From Pseudomonadota bacterium (GTDB taxonomy: Bacteria > Pseudomonadota > Gammaproteobacteria > Burkholderiales > Gallionellaceae): a stretch of DNA of 23,667 nt. The stretch lies in contig JAJZSA010000039.1 in assembly GCA_021822115.1 (NCBI GenBank), forward strand, positions 1-23,667. The letters run 5' to 3'. Of the stretch, positions 6,205 through 14,345 are shown piece by piece; position 1 is the stretch's first letter; each line of letters begins with the position of its first letter. Position numbers and translations under genes: made by a program. The notes under the pieces are model-generated. The model was not told the DNA's origin, made no database searches, and was given only the letters and a program-made list of their open reading frames with translations.

Positions 6205-7029
6205 ATGGACATTGCACTGCTGATCAAGGCCGCCATCCTCGGCATCGTCGAGGGTTTGACCGAATTTCTGCCGATCTCTTCCACCGGCCACCTCATCATT
6301 CTTGGCGACCTGCTGGGCTATAACGACGAGACCAGCAAGGTGTTCAAGATCGTGATCCAGCTGGCGGCGATCTTGGCGGTGTGCTGGGATTACCGCGAGC
6401 GGCTGACGAAGATGGTGGTCGGACTGCCGAGTGACAAACCTTCGCAGCGTTTTGCGCTGCTGTTGTTCATCGGCTTCCTGCCGGCGGCGATATTGGGACT
6501 GATGTTCCACTCGACGATCAAAGCGTTGTTGTTCAACCCGATCACGGTGGCGACGGCGCTGATCGTGGGCGGTTTGATCATCCTGTATGTGGAGAAGCGC
6601 AACTATCATCCGCGCTTGAACTCGGTGGATGAGATGCGTTGGCCGGATGCGTTGAAGGTGGGCTTTGCGCAGGCGCTGGCGATGATTCCCGGTACGTCGC
6701 GTTCGGGGGCGACGATCATGGGCGGATTGATCTTCGGTCTGTCACGCAAGACGGCGGCGGAGTTCTCGTTCTTCCTCGCCATTCCCACCATGTTCGCGGC
6801 GACGGCTTATGACTTGTACAAGAACTGGTCCGCGCTGCACGCTTCCGACATCCCGGTGTTCGCGGTCGGTTTCCTGTTCTCGTTCATCGCGGCGATGTGG
6901 GCGGTGCGCGGGTTCATCAAGTTCATCTCGAACCACACCTTTGTGGTGTTCGCCTGGTATCGCATCGTGTTCGGTCTGGTGGTCTTGCTGACGGCCTATA
7001 CCGGCGCAGTAGCCTGGTCGCACCCGTAA
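6205..7029 (+). CDS. uppP: Undecaprenyl-diphosphatase UppP (BacA)
   Basis: This integral membrane enzyme removes one phosphate from undecaprenyl pyrophosphate, recycling the lipid carrier for peptidoglycan, O-antigen and other envelope polymers. High expression gives bacitracin resistance. The 274 residues match the usual length. The two catalytic motifs are present: [14 protein letters not shown] (16-29) and PGTSRSG (162-168). Between and after them lie about seven or eight hydrophobic segments. The start is ATG at 6205 with GGAG 4 nt upstream, which is rather close and is made by the border of a dRS3-like repeat. The gene converges on the rhodanese gene across a shared terminator. Confidence 0.96.
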   Translation: MDIALLIKAAILGIVEGLTEFLPISSTGHLIILGDLLGYNDETSKVFKIVIQLAAILAVCWDYRERLTKMVVGLPSDKPSQRFALLLFIGFLPAAILGLMFHSTIKALLFNPITVATALIVGGLIILYVEKRNYHPRLNSVDEMRWPDALKVGFAQALAMIPGTSRSGATIMGGLIFGLSRKTAAEFSFFLAIPTMFAATAYDLYKNWSALHASDIPVFAVGFLFSFIAAMWAVRGFIKFISNHTFVVFAWYRIVFGLVVLLTAYTGAVAWSHP

Positions 7030-7030
7030 A

Positions 7031-7055
7031 ACAAAAAGGCCCGCCGAAGCGGGCC
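7031..7055 (-). terminator. Intrinsic terminator between uppP and the rhodanese gene
   Basis: A GC-rich perfect stem GGCCCGC / GCGGGCC (7038-7055) with loop CGAA. On the minus strand it is followed by TTTTTGT, so it is best suited to end the rhodanese transcript. On the plus strand no T-run follows, so uppP termination is less certain. Confidence 0.75.
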
Positions 7056-7092
7056 TCCCTCTCCCTAACCCTCTCCTGCAAGCGGGAGGGGG
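7056..7092. repeat. Dispersed hairpin repeat (CCCTCTCCCTAACCCTCTCC type)
   Basis: This stretch, with an imperfect hairpin CTCCTGC-AA-GCGGGAG at 7073-7088, matches a repeat common in proteobacterial intergenic regions, recognised from memory. It fills most of the gap between the terminator and the rhodanese stop codon. Confidence 0.55.
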
Positions 7093-7108
7093 AATCCGGT
7101 TGCAACGA

Positions 7109-7555
7109 TCAATTCTGTTCCCAGGGCAAGCCGGCAGCGCGCCAGCCGTTGACCTTGCTGCGCTGGTTCTGCGGGTTCTTGTCGCCTTCGAAACCTTCCA
7201 GGATGTTGTAACAAGCGTTCCATCCGGCTTGCGTGGCAACCATCGCGGCGGCATGAGAGCGCTGACCGGTGCGGCACAGGAACAACACCTGCGCTTCCTT
7301 GTCCACTTGCTGCTCCATCGCCGCCATGAAATTGGAATTGGGTTGCATGCCGGGATAGGCCATCCATTCGATCTCGACGGCACCGGGCACCTTGCCGACC
7401 CAGTCGATCTCGGCACGGGTACGCACATCCACCAGCTTCGCGCCGGGGGCACTTTGCAGGATCTTGTAAGCCTCCTGCGGGGTAAGTGCACCTAGATAGG
7501 GCAAGCCCAGTTGTTTTGCGCGCGTCTGCGCGGTGGTCAATATTTCGCTGATCAT
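7109..7555 (-). CDS. Rhodanese-like domain protein
   Basis: A single-domain cytoplasmic rhodanese of 148 residues, expected to carry sulfane sulfur on its active-site cysteine. The domain starts at about residue 22 (GALTPQEAYKILQ), with LVDVRTRAEIDWVGKVPGA (41-59) and the active-site loop CRTGQRS (C94 to S100). The arginine-rich loop fits a sulfurtransferase, not a phosphatase. The physiological sulfur donor and acceptor cannot be told from the context. AAGGA lies 9 nt before the ATG. The gene diverges from a CDF exporter across an 86-bp gap that contains a perfect 23-bp palindrome. Confidence 0.92.
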   Translation of the reverse strand: MISEILTTAQTRAKQLGLPYLGALTPQEAYKILQSAPGAKLVDVRTRAEIDWVGKVPGAVEIEWMAYPGMQPNSNFMAAMEQQVDKEAQVLFLCRTGQRSHAAAMVATQAGWNACYNILEGFEGDKNPQNQRSKVNGWRAAGLPWEQN

Positions 7556-7593
7556 TGCTGTATATCCTTGCGCGTCCGATGTTTTAGGTTGGG

Positions 7594-7616
7594 GGCGCAG
7601 GATGCTATCCTGCGCC
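7594..7616. promoter_or_regulatory. Perfect 10+10 bp palindrome between rhodanese and CDF genes
   Basis: Arms GGCGCAGGAT and ATCCTGCGCC surround a GCT centre. It lies 25 nt before the CDF start codon and 38 nt before the divergent rhodanese start. No T-run follows on either strand, so an operator for a dimeric repressor, possibly metal-responsive, is more likely than a terminator. The regulator is unknown. Confidence 0.55.
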
Positions 7617-7641
7617 TCGTCTGCATACTATCCCAACACCG

Positions 7642-8817
7642 ATGAAAAATCACACGCACAGCCACTCGCATGGCCAGCCGGAGACCTTCGACCCGGCTCA
7701 TCCGGAGCGCTTCGAGGCCGCCCGCAAGAGCACGTGGGTGAGCATCGGCGTGAACCTGTTCCTGACACTGACGCAATTGCTCGGCGGCTTTTTCGGACGT
7801 TCACAATCGCTGATGGCGGACGGCCTGCATTCGCTGTCAGATCTGCTTGCCGATTTTCTGGTCCTGTTCGCCAATCGCCATGGCAACAAACATGCGGATG
7901 CCAACCACCCTTATGGTCACGCGCGCATCGAGACGGCGGCTTCGCTGATTCTCGGCGCCAGTCTGGCCGTAGTCGGTATCGCACTGCTGGTCTCGGCCGC
8001 CATACGACTACAACATCCCGAGCATGTGCAGCCGGTGCATATCTATACGCTGTGGGTGGCACTGGGCACACTGATCGCTAAAGAGACCTTGTTCCGCTAC
8101 ATGCTAGCCGTCGCGCAACGCGTACGCTCGCAGATGCTGGTGGCGAACGCCTGGCACGCACGTTCCGACGCCGCCTCCTCGCTGGTCGTGCTGATCGGCA
8201 TCTCGGGCAACCTGCTGGGTTATGTCTTCCTCGATCTGGTCGCTGCCGCCGTGGTGGGCGTGATGATCGCGTGGATGGGTATCCAGTTCGCGCGCGAAGC
8301 GCTGCTGGAGCTGGTGGACACCGGATTGGAACCGGAAGAGGTACGCGCCATCCGCAACACTTTGAAGGCCGTGCCCGGCGTGATCGGCCTGCACGAGCTG
8401 CGCACACGCAAGATGGCCGATCATGCGCTGGTGGACGCACATATCCTGGTCGATCCGCGCATCAGTGTGTCGGAAGGCCATTACATCGCCGAGGCGGCGC
8501 GTGCGGCGGTGCTGAAGCAGCACCATGTGATGGACGTGATGGTGCACATCGATCCCGAGGACGACCTCCAGTTCAAACCCAATGCACACACCCCACAACG
8601 CCATCTGCTGCTGGCGCATCTGCAACAGCGACTGGGACAGGCGCTACCGGCCGATAGCCGTGTGGTGCTGCATTATCTGGCCGGCAAGGTGGAGATGGAG
8701 CTGCTAGTGCCGGTCGGCGTCGAGACAGCTGCGCTGCAAAGACGCTGCGACGCTTTATGTGCCGACGACCCTTATTTCTCACGTTGCTCGGTCTATTGCA
8801 CGGGCGCACCAAAATAG
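7642..8817 (+). CDS. Cation diffusion facilitator (CDF) family metal exporter
   Basis: The 391-residue inner-membrane transporter exchanges divalent metal ions (zinc, iron, cobalt or manganese) for protons. The N-terminus is histidine-rich (HTHSHSHG, residues 4-11), and the transport site is visible as D60-xx-H63-xxx-D67 in the second membrane segment and HARSD in the fifth. The H-x3-D pattern in both suggests zinc/cobalt over iron. The C-terminal cytoplasmic domain (from about 205, ELVDTGLEPEEVRAIRN) is longer than in FieF by roughly 90 residues, with a tail (RHLLLAHLQQRL...) that I do not recognise. No Shine-Dalgarno is seen; a weak -10 (TACTAT, 7627-7632) near the ATG would leave almost no leader. 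The stop overlaps an NtrC-like site of glnA. Confidence 0.93.
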   Translation: MKNHTHSHSHGQPETFDPAHPERFEAARKSTWVSIGVNLFLTLTQLLGGFFGRSQSLMADGLHSLSDLLADFLVLFANRHGNKHADANHPYGHARIETAASLILGASLAVVGIALLVSAAIRLQHPEHVQPVHIYTLWVALGTLIAKETLFRYMLAVAQRVRSQMLVANAWHARSDAASSLVVLIGISGNLLGYVFLDLVAAAVVGVMIAWMGIQFAREALLELVDTGLEPEEVRAIRNTLKAVPGVIGLHELRTRKMADHALVDAHILVDPRISVSEGHYIAEAARAAVLKQHHVMDVMVHIDPEDDLQFKPNAHTPQRHLLLAHLQQRLGQALPADSRVVLHYLAGKVEMELLVPVGVETAALQRRCDALCADDPYFSRCSVYCTGAPK

Positions 8818-8822
8818 TGCGC
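8804..8822. promoter_or_regulatory. NtrC-type enhancer site upstream of glnA
   Basis: The palindrome GCGCAC-CAAAATA-GTGCGC resembles NtrC sites (TGCACCA-N4-TGGTGCA type). It lies about 95 bp upstream of the -24 element of the glnA promoter, a normal enhancer distance, and overlaps the stop codon of the CDF gene. The GC-rich stretch just downstream (8820-8839) holds a weaker pair of half-sites. Confidence 0.6.
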
Positions 8823-8916
8823 TCGCCCGCTTGTGCGCCCCATTTCTGGGCGTTCACGATGCCCGCCATTTCCGGGCGGATGTGGCAAAATGCGCGCCTG
8901 ACTGGGTGAGCGGCGA

Positions 8917-8932
8917 TGGCACAGTTTCTGCT
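8917..8932 (+). promoter_or_regulatory. Sigma-54 promoter of glnA
   Basis: TGGCACAGTTTCTGCT fits the -24/-12 consensus with the invariant GG and GC separated by exactly 10 bp. Transcription would begin near 8943, giving a leader of about 60 nt before glnA. The NtrC-like site upstream and the ntrBC genes downstream support nitrogen control. Confidence 0.8.
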
Positions 8933-9003
8933 TTTCCGACCCGTACCAATCAAACGGTTCGTTTTTCATCTGATTATTGTTAATTATTTCTGGGAGAGTG
9001 AGT

Positions 9004-10419
9004 ATGGCCAAGACAGCCGCTGACGTTCTGAAGCAGATCAAGGAACAGGGCATCAAATTCGTCGATCTGCGTTTTACCGACACCCGTGGCAAGGAACAGC
9101 ACGTGGGCGTGCCTGTTTCCCATTTCGATGAAGACAAGTTCGAATCCGGCCATGCCTTCGACGGCTCTTCCATCGCTGGCTGGAAAGGCATCCAGGCTTC
9201 CGACATGCTGCTGATGCCGGATCCCGAGACCGCATACCTGGACCCGTTCTTCGACGAGCCCACTCTGGTGATCACCTGCGACGTGATCGAGCCGACCGAT
9301 GGCAAGGGCTATGACCGCGACCCGCGCTCCATCGCCAAGCGCGCCGAAGCCTATCTGAAGTCCACCGGCATCGGCGACACCGCCTTCTTCGGTCCGGAAC
9401 CCGAATTTTTCATCTTCGACTCCGTGGAGTGGAAGGTCGACATGTCCGGTTGCTTCCTGAAGATCAATTCCGAAGAAGCAGCCTGGGCCACCGGCGAGAA
9501 GTTCGACGGCGGCAACACCGGCCACCGTCCGATGGTGAAGGGCGGCTACTTCCCCGTCCCGCCCGTGGACAGCCTGAACGACATCCGTGCCGCAATGTCC
9601 ATCGCGCTGGAAGAGATCGGCATCCCGGTCGAAGTGCACCACCACGAAGTGGCCACTGCCGGCCAGTGCGAACTGGGTACCAAGTTCAACACGCTGGTGC
9701 GTCGCGCCGACTGGACCCAAGCCCAGAAGTACGTGATCCACAACGTGGCTCACCAGTACGGCAAGACCGCCACCTTCATGCCCAAGCCCATCGTTGGCGA
9801 CAACGGTTCCGGCATGCATGTGCACCAGTCGATCTGGAAGGACGGCAAGAACACCTTCGCCGGTAACGGCTACGCTGGCCTGTCCGAGACCGCCCTGTAC
9901 TATATCGGCGGTATCATCAAGCACGCCAAGGCACTGAACGCGATCTGCAACCCGGGCACCAACAGCTACAAGCGTCTGGTTCCGCACTACGAAGCACCGG
10001 TGAAGATGGCTTACTCCGCCAAGAACCGTTCCGCTTCCATCCGCATCCCGCACGTGGCCAGCGACAAGGCTCGCCGCATCGAGGCCCGCTTCCCGGACCC
10101 GACCGCGAACCCGTACCTGTGCTTCGCCGCACTGATGATGGCTGGTCTGGATGGCATCCAGAACAAGATCCATCCGGGAGATCCGGCAGACAAGAACCTG
10201 TACGACCTGCCGCCGGAAGAAGATGCGAAGGTGCCGACCGTGTGTGCCTCGCTGGACGAAGCACTGGATGCACTGGCCAAGGACCACGAGTTCCTGACCC
10301 GTGGCGGCGTGTTCTCCAAGGACTTCCTCGACGCTTTCATCGAGCTGAAGATGGAAGAAGTGAACAAGATCCGCATGACGACCCATCCGGTCGAGTTCGA
10401 CATGTACTACAGCATCTAA
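9004..10419 (+). CDS. glnA: Glutamine synthetase, type I
   Basis: The cytoplasmic dodecameric enzyme makes glutamine from glutamate, ammonia and ATP and is the main entry point of ammonium into metabolism. The 471-residue length is typical of GSI-beta. Visible marks are the DGSSIAGW motif near the N-terminus, FFGPEPEFF, the ATP-binding stretch [25 protein letters not shown] and the adenylylation loop NLYDLPPEE with Y400 as the modified tyrosine. The presence of this loop means activity is probably controlled by GlnE as well as by feedback. I chose ATG at 9004, with GGGAGAG 5 nt upstream, instead of an in-frame start at 8977. It has its own sigma-54 promoter and a strong terminator. Confidence 0.98.
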   Translation: MAKTAADVLKQIKEQGIKFVDLRFTDTRGKEQHVGVPVSHFDEDKFESGHAFDGSSIAGWKGIQASDMLLMPDPETAYLDPFFDEPTLVITCDVIEPTDGKGYDRDPRSIAKRAEAYLKSTGIGDTAFFGPEPEFFIFDSVEWKVDMSGCFLKINSEEAAWATGEKFDGGNTGHRPMVKGGYFPVPPVDSLNDIRAAMSIALEEIGIPVEVHHHEVATAGQCELGTKFNTLVRRADWTQAQKYVIHNVAHQYGKTATFMPKPIVGDNGSGMHVHQSIWKDGKNTFAGNGYAGLSETALYYIGGIIKHAKALNAICNPGTNSYKRLVPHYEAPVKMAYSAKNRSASIRIPHVASDKARRIEARFPDPTANPYLCFAALMMAGLDGIQNKIHPGDPADKNLYDLPPEEDAKVPTVCASLDEALDALAKDHEFLTRGGVFSKDFLDAFIELKMEEVNKIRMTTHPVEFDMYYSI

Positions 10420-10442
10420 GCCACACCGGATGCTTTGAGGAA

Positions 10443-10466
10443 CGGAGCCTGCGGGCTCCGTTTTTC
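10443..10466 (+). terminator. Intrinsic terminator of glnA
   Basis: A 7-bp perfect stem CGGAGCC / GGCTCCG with a TGCG loop, followed by TTTTTCTTT. It lies 23 nt after the glnA stop and separates glnA from the DUF4124-ntrBC genes. Confidence 0.9.
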
Positions 10467-10480
10467 TTTGTGCCGGCCGT

Positions 10481-10510
10481 TTGTCTCCCGGTGAGCACAT
10501 CCCCTATACT
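10481..10510 (+). promoter_or_regulatory. Sigma-70 promoter of the DUF4124 gene
   Basis: TTGTCT (10481-10486) and TATACT (10505-10510) are 18 bp apart. The start would be about 20 nt before the ATG at 10538. Read-through could carry ntrBC. Confidence 0.55.
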
Positions 10511-10537
10511 CCGCGCATCGAATCTAGAGGTCACCCC

Positions 10538-11041
10538 ATGAAGCCGACCCGCATGTTTTTGTTGTGCACCATCCTGGGGCTCTGCGCCAACGCACAGGCG
10601 GAGATCTACAAGCGCGTGGACAAGGATGGACATGTCACCTACTCCAGCGAGCCGCTCAAAGGCGCGCAGAAGCTCAAGCTGGAGCCGTTGCCGACCATGC
10701 CCGCTACCCGCGCCGAGACGCCGCAACGCCAGCGCGAGGAACGGCGCAGTTCGGAAGAGCAAGCCTTTCCGCGTGTTGACAGCAACACCCAGCAACGCCG
10801 GGACGACAAGCGCCGCCGTATCCTGGAGGACGAGTTGGCCAGCGAACAGCAGGCACTGGAAGAGGCGCGCCAGCAGTTGCAGATCGCACAGGACACGCCA
10901 CAGGTCTATACCGGCGCCGACGGCAAGACCTATCGCAACATGGCGAAATACGAAGAGTCGGTGCAGACCGCGCAGGATCAGGTGCGGATGCACGAGGAAA
11001 ACGTGCGCGCGATACAGACGGAACTCGATCACCTGAAATGA
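10538..11041 (+). CDS. DUF4124 domain protein, exported
   Basis: The 167-residue protein begins with a Sec signal peptide (MKPTRMFLLCTILGLCANAQA, cut before EIYK). The DUF4124 domain follows directly (EIYKRVDKDGHVTYSSEPLKGAQ). A long charged helix fills residues 60-125 (EERRSSEEQAFPRV...ILEDELASEQQALEEARQQLQIAQ), probably a coiled coil, and a second helix closes the protein. Function is unknown; placement between glnA and ntrBC is a recurring order in betaproteobacteria, as far as I recall. The start is supported by AGAGG 7 nt upstream and by the signal peptide beginning there, not at an in-frame start further up. It acts in the periplasm. Confidence 0.85.
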   Translation: MKPTRMFLLCTILGLCANAQAEIYKRVDKDGHVTYSSEPLKGAQKLKLEPLPTMPATRAETPQRQREERRSSEEQAFPRVDSNTQQRRDDKRRRILEDELASEQQALEEARQQLQIAQDTPQVYTGADGKTYRNMAKYEESVQTAQDQVRMHEENVRAIQTELDHLK

Positions 11042-11049
11042 ACTGACGC

Positions 11050-11065
11050 TGGCATGTTTTCTGCT
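11050..11065 (+). promoter_or_regulatory. Sigma-54 promoter directly before ntrB
   Basis: TGGCATGTTTTCTGCT has GG and GC 10 bp apart and differs from the glnA promoter in only three of 16 bases. The GC element places the transcript start at about 11076, one base before the ntrB ATG, so the mRNA would be leaderless or nearly so. No Shine-Dalgarno is seen before ntrB. Confidence 0.65.
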
Positions 11066-11076
11066 TTTCATCCGAC

Positions 11077-12123
11077 ATGACCAGCGCCCCGCTCCCCTCA
11101 CTCGATCACCTCTCGACCGCCGTGATGCTGCTCGATGAGCAGTCGCGCATCGCCTATCTCAATCCGGCGGCAGAGCATCTGTTCGCAGTGAGCCACAACA
11201 ACCTGCTCGGCCATCCGCTGCAACACGGTTTTACACATACCGAGCAACTGTTCGCCGCCATCCAGTCGGCACTCGCCACACGTGCCGTGCATATCGAACA
11301 CGAGATGATGCTGGGCACGCATACGCTGAGCCAGAAACTGCACCTGAGCTGCACGGTGACCACCACGCAGTTGCCGCAATATGCGCTGCTGATCGAATTC
11401 CATCCGATCGAACGCCCGCTCAAGCTGGCGCGCGAAGAACAGATGCATGACCAGACACAGGCCAACCGCTTGCTGTTGCGCAATCTGGCGCACGAGATCA
11501 AGAACCCGTTGGGTGGCATCCGCGGCGCGGCGCAACTGCTGGAACAAGAACTGGACAAGCCCGGCCTGCGCGAATACACGCAGGTGGTGATCCAGGAAGC
11601 CGACCGCCTGCGTTCGTTGATGGAGAACCTGCTCACCCCGCAGCACACGCCCCATTTCAGTGCACTGAACATCCATGAGGTGCTGGAACGGGTGCGCAGC
11701 GTGGTGCTGGCCGAGCTGCCCGACGGGCTGACCATCCAGCGCGACTATGACCTCAGCCTGCCCGAGCTGGACGGCGACAAGGCGCTGTTGATCCAGGTGA
11801 TGCTCAACATCGTCCGCAACGCCGCACAGGCGATGAAGGGCAAGGGCGCCATCACGCTGCGCACGCGCATCGCACGTCAGGTCACCCTGATGAAGAAGCG
11901 CCACCGCCTCGCCATCGCCGTGCAAATCATCGACGACGGTCCCGGCATCCCGCAGCACCTGAAGGATAAGATTTTCTATCCGCTGGTTTCCGGCCGCGCC
12001 GATGGCCACGGGCTGGGCCTCACGCTGGCGCAGGACTTCGTCAGCCAGCATCAGGGCAGCATCGAATTCGAAAGCGAGCCGGGACGTACCTGCTTCACCA
12101 TCACGCTGCCGCTCAATACATAG
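11077..12123 (+). CDS. ntrB: Nitrogen regulation sensor kinase NtrB (GlnL)
   Basis: The 348-residue cytoplasmic histidine kinase phosphorylates NtrC under nitrogen limitation and dephosphorylates it when bound by PII. An N-terminal PAS domain (about 8-110: LSTAVMLLDEQSRIAYLNPAAEHLF) is followed by the phospho-acceptor helix NLAHEIKNPLGGIRGAAQLL with H139, the N-box MLNIVRNAAQAM, G1 DDGPGIP and G2 GLGLTLAQ. There is no membrane segment, as expected of NtrB. The ATG at 11077 gives the family's usual N-terminus, although no Shine-Dalgarno is visible. Eight bases separate its stop from ntrC. Confidence 0.96.
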   Translation: MTSAPLPSLDHLSTAVMLLDEQSRIAYLNPAAEHLFAVSHNNLLGHPLQHGFTHTEQLFAAIQSALATRAVHIEHEMMLGTHTLSQKLHLSCTVTTTQLPQYALLIEFHPIERPLKLAREEQMHDQTQANRLLLRNLAHEIKNPLGGIRGAAQLLEQELDKPGLREYTQVVIQEADRLRSLMENLLTPQHTPHFSALNIHEVLERVRSVVLAELPDGLTIQRDYDLSLPELDGDKALLIQVMLNIVRNAAQAMKGKGAITLRTRIARQVTLMKKRHRLAIAVQIIDDGPGIPQHLKDKIFYPLVSGRADGHGLGLTLAQDFVSQHQGSIEFESEPGRTCFTITLPLNT

Positions 12124-12131
12124 GTGTGGAT

Positions 12132-13532
12132 ATGACGAAACCTGTTTGGATCATCGACGACGACCGCTCCATCCGCTGGGTGCTGGAAAAAGCGCTCGCC
12201 CGCGAAGGGATCGACCATGTCAGTTTCGCTTCCGCCGACGAGGCGCTGGCCGAGCTGCACAACAGCCTGCCGCAGATGGTGATCAGCGACATCCGCATGC
12301 CGGGCACCTCGGGACTGGACCTGCTGCAGACGCTGCGCCGCGACCATCCGACCTTGCCGGTCATCATCATGACCGCCTATTCCGATCTGGAGAGCGCGGT
12401 ATCCTCGTTCCAGGGCGGCGCTTTCGAATACCTGCCCAAACCGTTCGACATCAACCACGCGGTCGAACTGATCCGGCGTGCATTGGCACAGAGCCAGCGC
12501 AAACAGAGCGAGGGGATAGACATCACCGAAGCGCCGGACATCCTCGGCCATGCCCCCGCGATGCAGGAAGTGTTCCGCGCCATCGGCCGTCTGGCCGCCT
12601 CCAACGCCACCGTGCTGATCAACGGCGAATCCGGCACCGGCAAGGAACTGGTTGCCCGTGCCCTGCATCGCCACAGTCCGCGCGCCGACAAGCCCTTCAT
12701 CGCCATCAACACCGCCGCCATTCCCAAGGACCTGCTGGAATCGGAACTGTTCGGCCATGAGAAAGGTGCGTTCACCGGCGCCAACAGCACGCGCCACGGC
12801 CGTTTCGAACAGGCCGAGGGCGGTACCTTGTTCCTGGACGAGATCGGCGACATGCCGGCTGAATTGCAGACGCGCTTGCTGCGCGTGCTGTCCGACGGCA
12901 ACTACTACCGCGTCGGCGGCCACCAGCCGATCAAGGCCAACGTGCGCATCATCGCCGCCACCCACCAGAACCTGGACGAACGCGTGAAGCAAGGGCAGTT
13001 CCGTGAAGACCTGTTCCATCGCCTGAACGTGATCCGCCTGCGTCTGCCGCCGCTGCGCGAACGACGCGAGGATATCCCGCTACTGGCCAAACACTTCTTG
13101 CAGAAGAGTGCGCAGGAACTGGGAGTGGAACAGAAGACGCTGAGCGAGGCTGCATTGAACTATCTGGCGGCGCAAGACATTCCTGGTAACGTGCGCCAGC
13201 TGGAGAACCTGTGCCACTGGCTCACCGTGATGACGCCAACGCAGGTGGTGGAGATCGCCGATCTGCCGACCGAATGGCGCGCAGGTACCTCCGCAGCAGA
13301 CCTCTCCGGTGATTGGCACACGCTGCTGGCGCAGCAGACCGCGCAGGCACTGCAGCGCGGCGAAGCCCACATCCTCGATACGCTGACCAAGGAATTCGAG
13401 CGCACGCTGATCACCCAAGCGTTGCAACACACCGGCGGACGGCGCATCGAAGCCGCCACCCTGCTGGGCATGGGCCGCAATACGCTGACGCGCAAGATCC
13501 AGGAACTGGGTCTGGATGGCGACGGCGAATAA
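12132..13532 (+). CDS. ntrC: Nitrogen regulation response regulator NtrC (GlnG)
   Basis: This 466-residue sigma-54 activator drives glnA and other nitrogen genes when phosphorylated. The receiver domain (1-120) has D10, D11, the phospho-acceptor D53 in ISDIRMPG and K103 in LPKPFD. The AAA+ domain has Walker A GESGTGKE (165-172), the sigma-54-contacting loop GAFTGA (212-217) and Walker B GGTLFLDEIGDM. The C-terminal Fis-type helix-turn-helix ends the protein (RIEAATLLGMGRNTLTRKIQEL). I chose ATG at 12132 because it gives the normal N-terminus; GTG at 12126 is in frame. Its stop lies 3 nt from that of the convergent phosphoesterase gene, with no terminator between. Confidence 0.97.
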   Translation: MTKPVWIIDDDRSIRWVLEKALAREGIDHVSFASADEALAELHNSLPQMVISDIRMPGTSGLDLLQTLRRDHPTLPVIIMTAYSDLESAVSSFQGGAFEYLPKPFDINHAVELIRRALAQSQRKQSEGIDITEAPDILGHAPAMQEVFRAIGRLAASNATVLINGESGTGKELVARALHRHSPRADKPFIAINTAAIPKDLLESELFGHEKGAFTGANSTRHGRFEQAEGGTLFLDEIGDMPAELQTRLLRVLSDGNYYRVGGHQPIKANVRIIAATHQNLDERVKQGQFREDLFHRLNVIRLRLPPLRERREDIPLLAKHFLQKSAQELGVEQKTLSEAALNYLAAQDIPGNVRQLENLCHWLTVMTPTQVVEIADLPTEWRAGTSAADLSGDWHTLLAQQTAQALQRGEAHILDTLTKEFERTLITQALQHTGGRRIEAATLLGMGRNTLTRKIQELGLDGDGE

Positions 13533-13535
13533 ACC

Positions 13536-14345
13536 TCAGCGCCAAGCGTCGCGTATCGGCTCTGCGCGCGCCGCTTGGTCGGGTGCCGCAGCGCCGTTCA
13601 TCTCCAGCACGCTACGCAACACGTTGTAATGATCGATGCGTTGCGCATAGCGCCCCGGTTTGACCATCGCGCCATAGAACAGCGTCACCACACGATTGCC
13701 TTGCGATCCATCGTCCTCGTCGAAAGTGACGATGAGCAGGCTGTTGTGCGTCAGCGACCATTGCGCATAAGTCTCGAGGTTCTGCTGCAACCAGGCGTCA
13801 CCCTCGGCGATGCTGCCGTCATGCATGTCATGCCGCTGGTCGGGGATCACCAAGGCGACTGCCGGCAATTGTGCATAATCGGCAGGGAATGCCGTGAACG
13901 GCTGGTTCACCGCCGTCAGTTCGGCCCAGTTCGCCACCGGGTTATGCTTGCGCATGTAGGCGCCGTAGCGACAACCGTCATAACCGGCGCGCGGCATGGA
14001 TTCTGCATAGCTGATGAAGCTGTGCCCTGATTGCTGTAAGGCGCTCGCCAGATTGGGGCCGGACAGATCGAGCGGACAGGTGTTACTGCCGACGCCGCGC
14101 GTACTGCCGGTGAACAGTGCTAGGTAATTGGGTTGGCTGGGATGGGTCACACCGTGCGCGTCGGTGAACAGCGCGCCCTGCTGTGCCAGCCGATTGATAT
14201 ATGGTGCATCGGGATTGCCAATGATCTGCGAGTACGCCTTGTTCTCTTCGATCACGATGACGATGTGATCGGGCTGCGGCAACCCGGCCGCCTGAGCAGG
14301 CAACGCAGCCACCATACACAGGATGGCCCAGAGACGATGCATCAT
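13536..14345 (-). CDS. Secreted phosphoesterase / acid phosphatase family protein
   Basis: The 269-residue product has a signal peptide (MMHRLWAILCMVAALPAQAAG) and belongs to the phosphoesterase family of PF04185, which includes bacterial acid phosphatases (AcpA-like) and phospholipases C. Metal- and substrate-binding segments of the alkaline-phosphatase fold are visible: DHIVIVIEENKAYSQ (about 26-40), THPSQPNYLALFTGS, IPDQRHDMHDGS and TFDEDDGS. At under 280 residues it fits the short acid-phosphatase branch better than the phospholipases C. The substrate is not known. The start ATGATG overlaps the stop of the upstream 64-residue gene, and AAGGAAG lies about 4-6 nt before it. Confidence 0.85.
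   Translation of the reverse strand: MMHRLWAILCMVAALPAQAAGLPQPDHIVIVIEENKAYSQIIGNPDAPYINRLAQQGALFTDAHGVTHPSQPNYLALFTGSTRGVGSNTCPLDLSGPNLASALQQSGHSFISYAESMPRAGYDGCRYGAYMRKHNPVANWAELTAVNQPFTAFPADYAQLPAVALVIPDQRHDMHDGSIAEGDAWLQQNLETYAQWSLTHNSLLIVTFDEDDGSQGNRVVTLFYGAMVKPGRYAQRIDHYNVLRSVLEMNGAAAPDQAARAEPIRDAWR

Noticed and set aside
8980..10500. A 506-codon open frame on the minus strand opposite glnA
   Set aside because: It is exactly antisense to a clear glutamine synthetase, has a low-complexity His/Val/Gly-rich translation and no recognisable domain. It arises from high-G+C codon bias.
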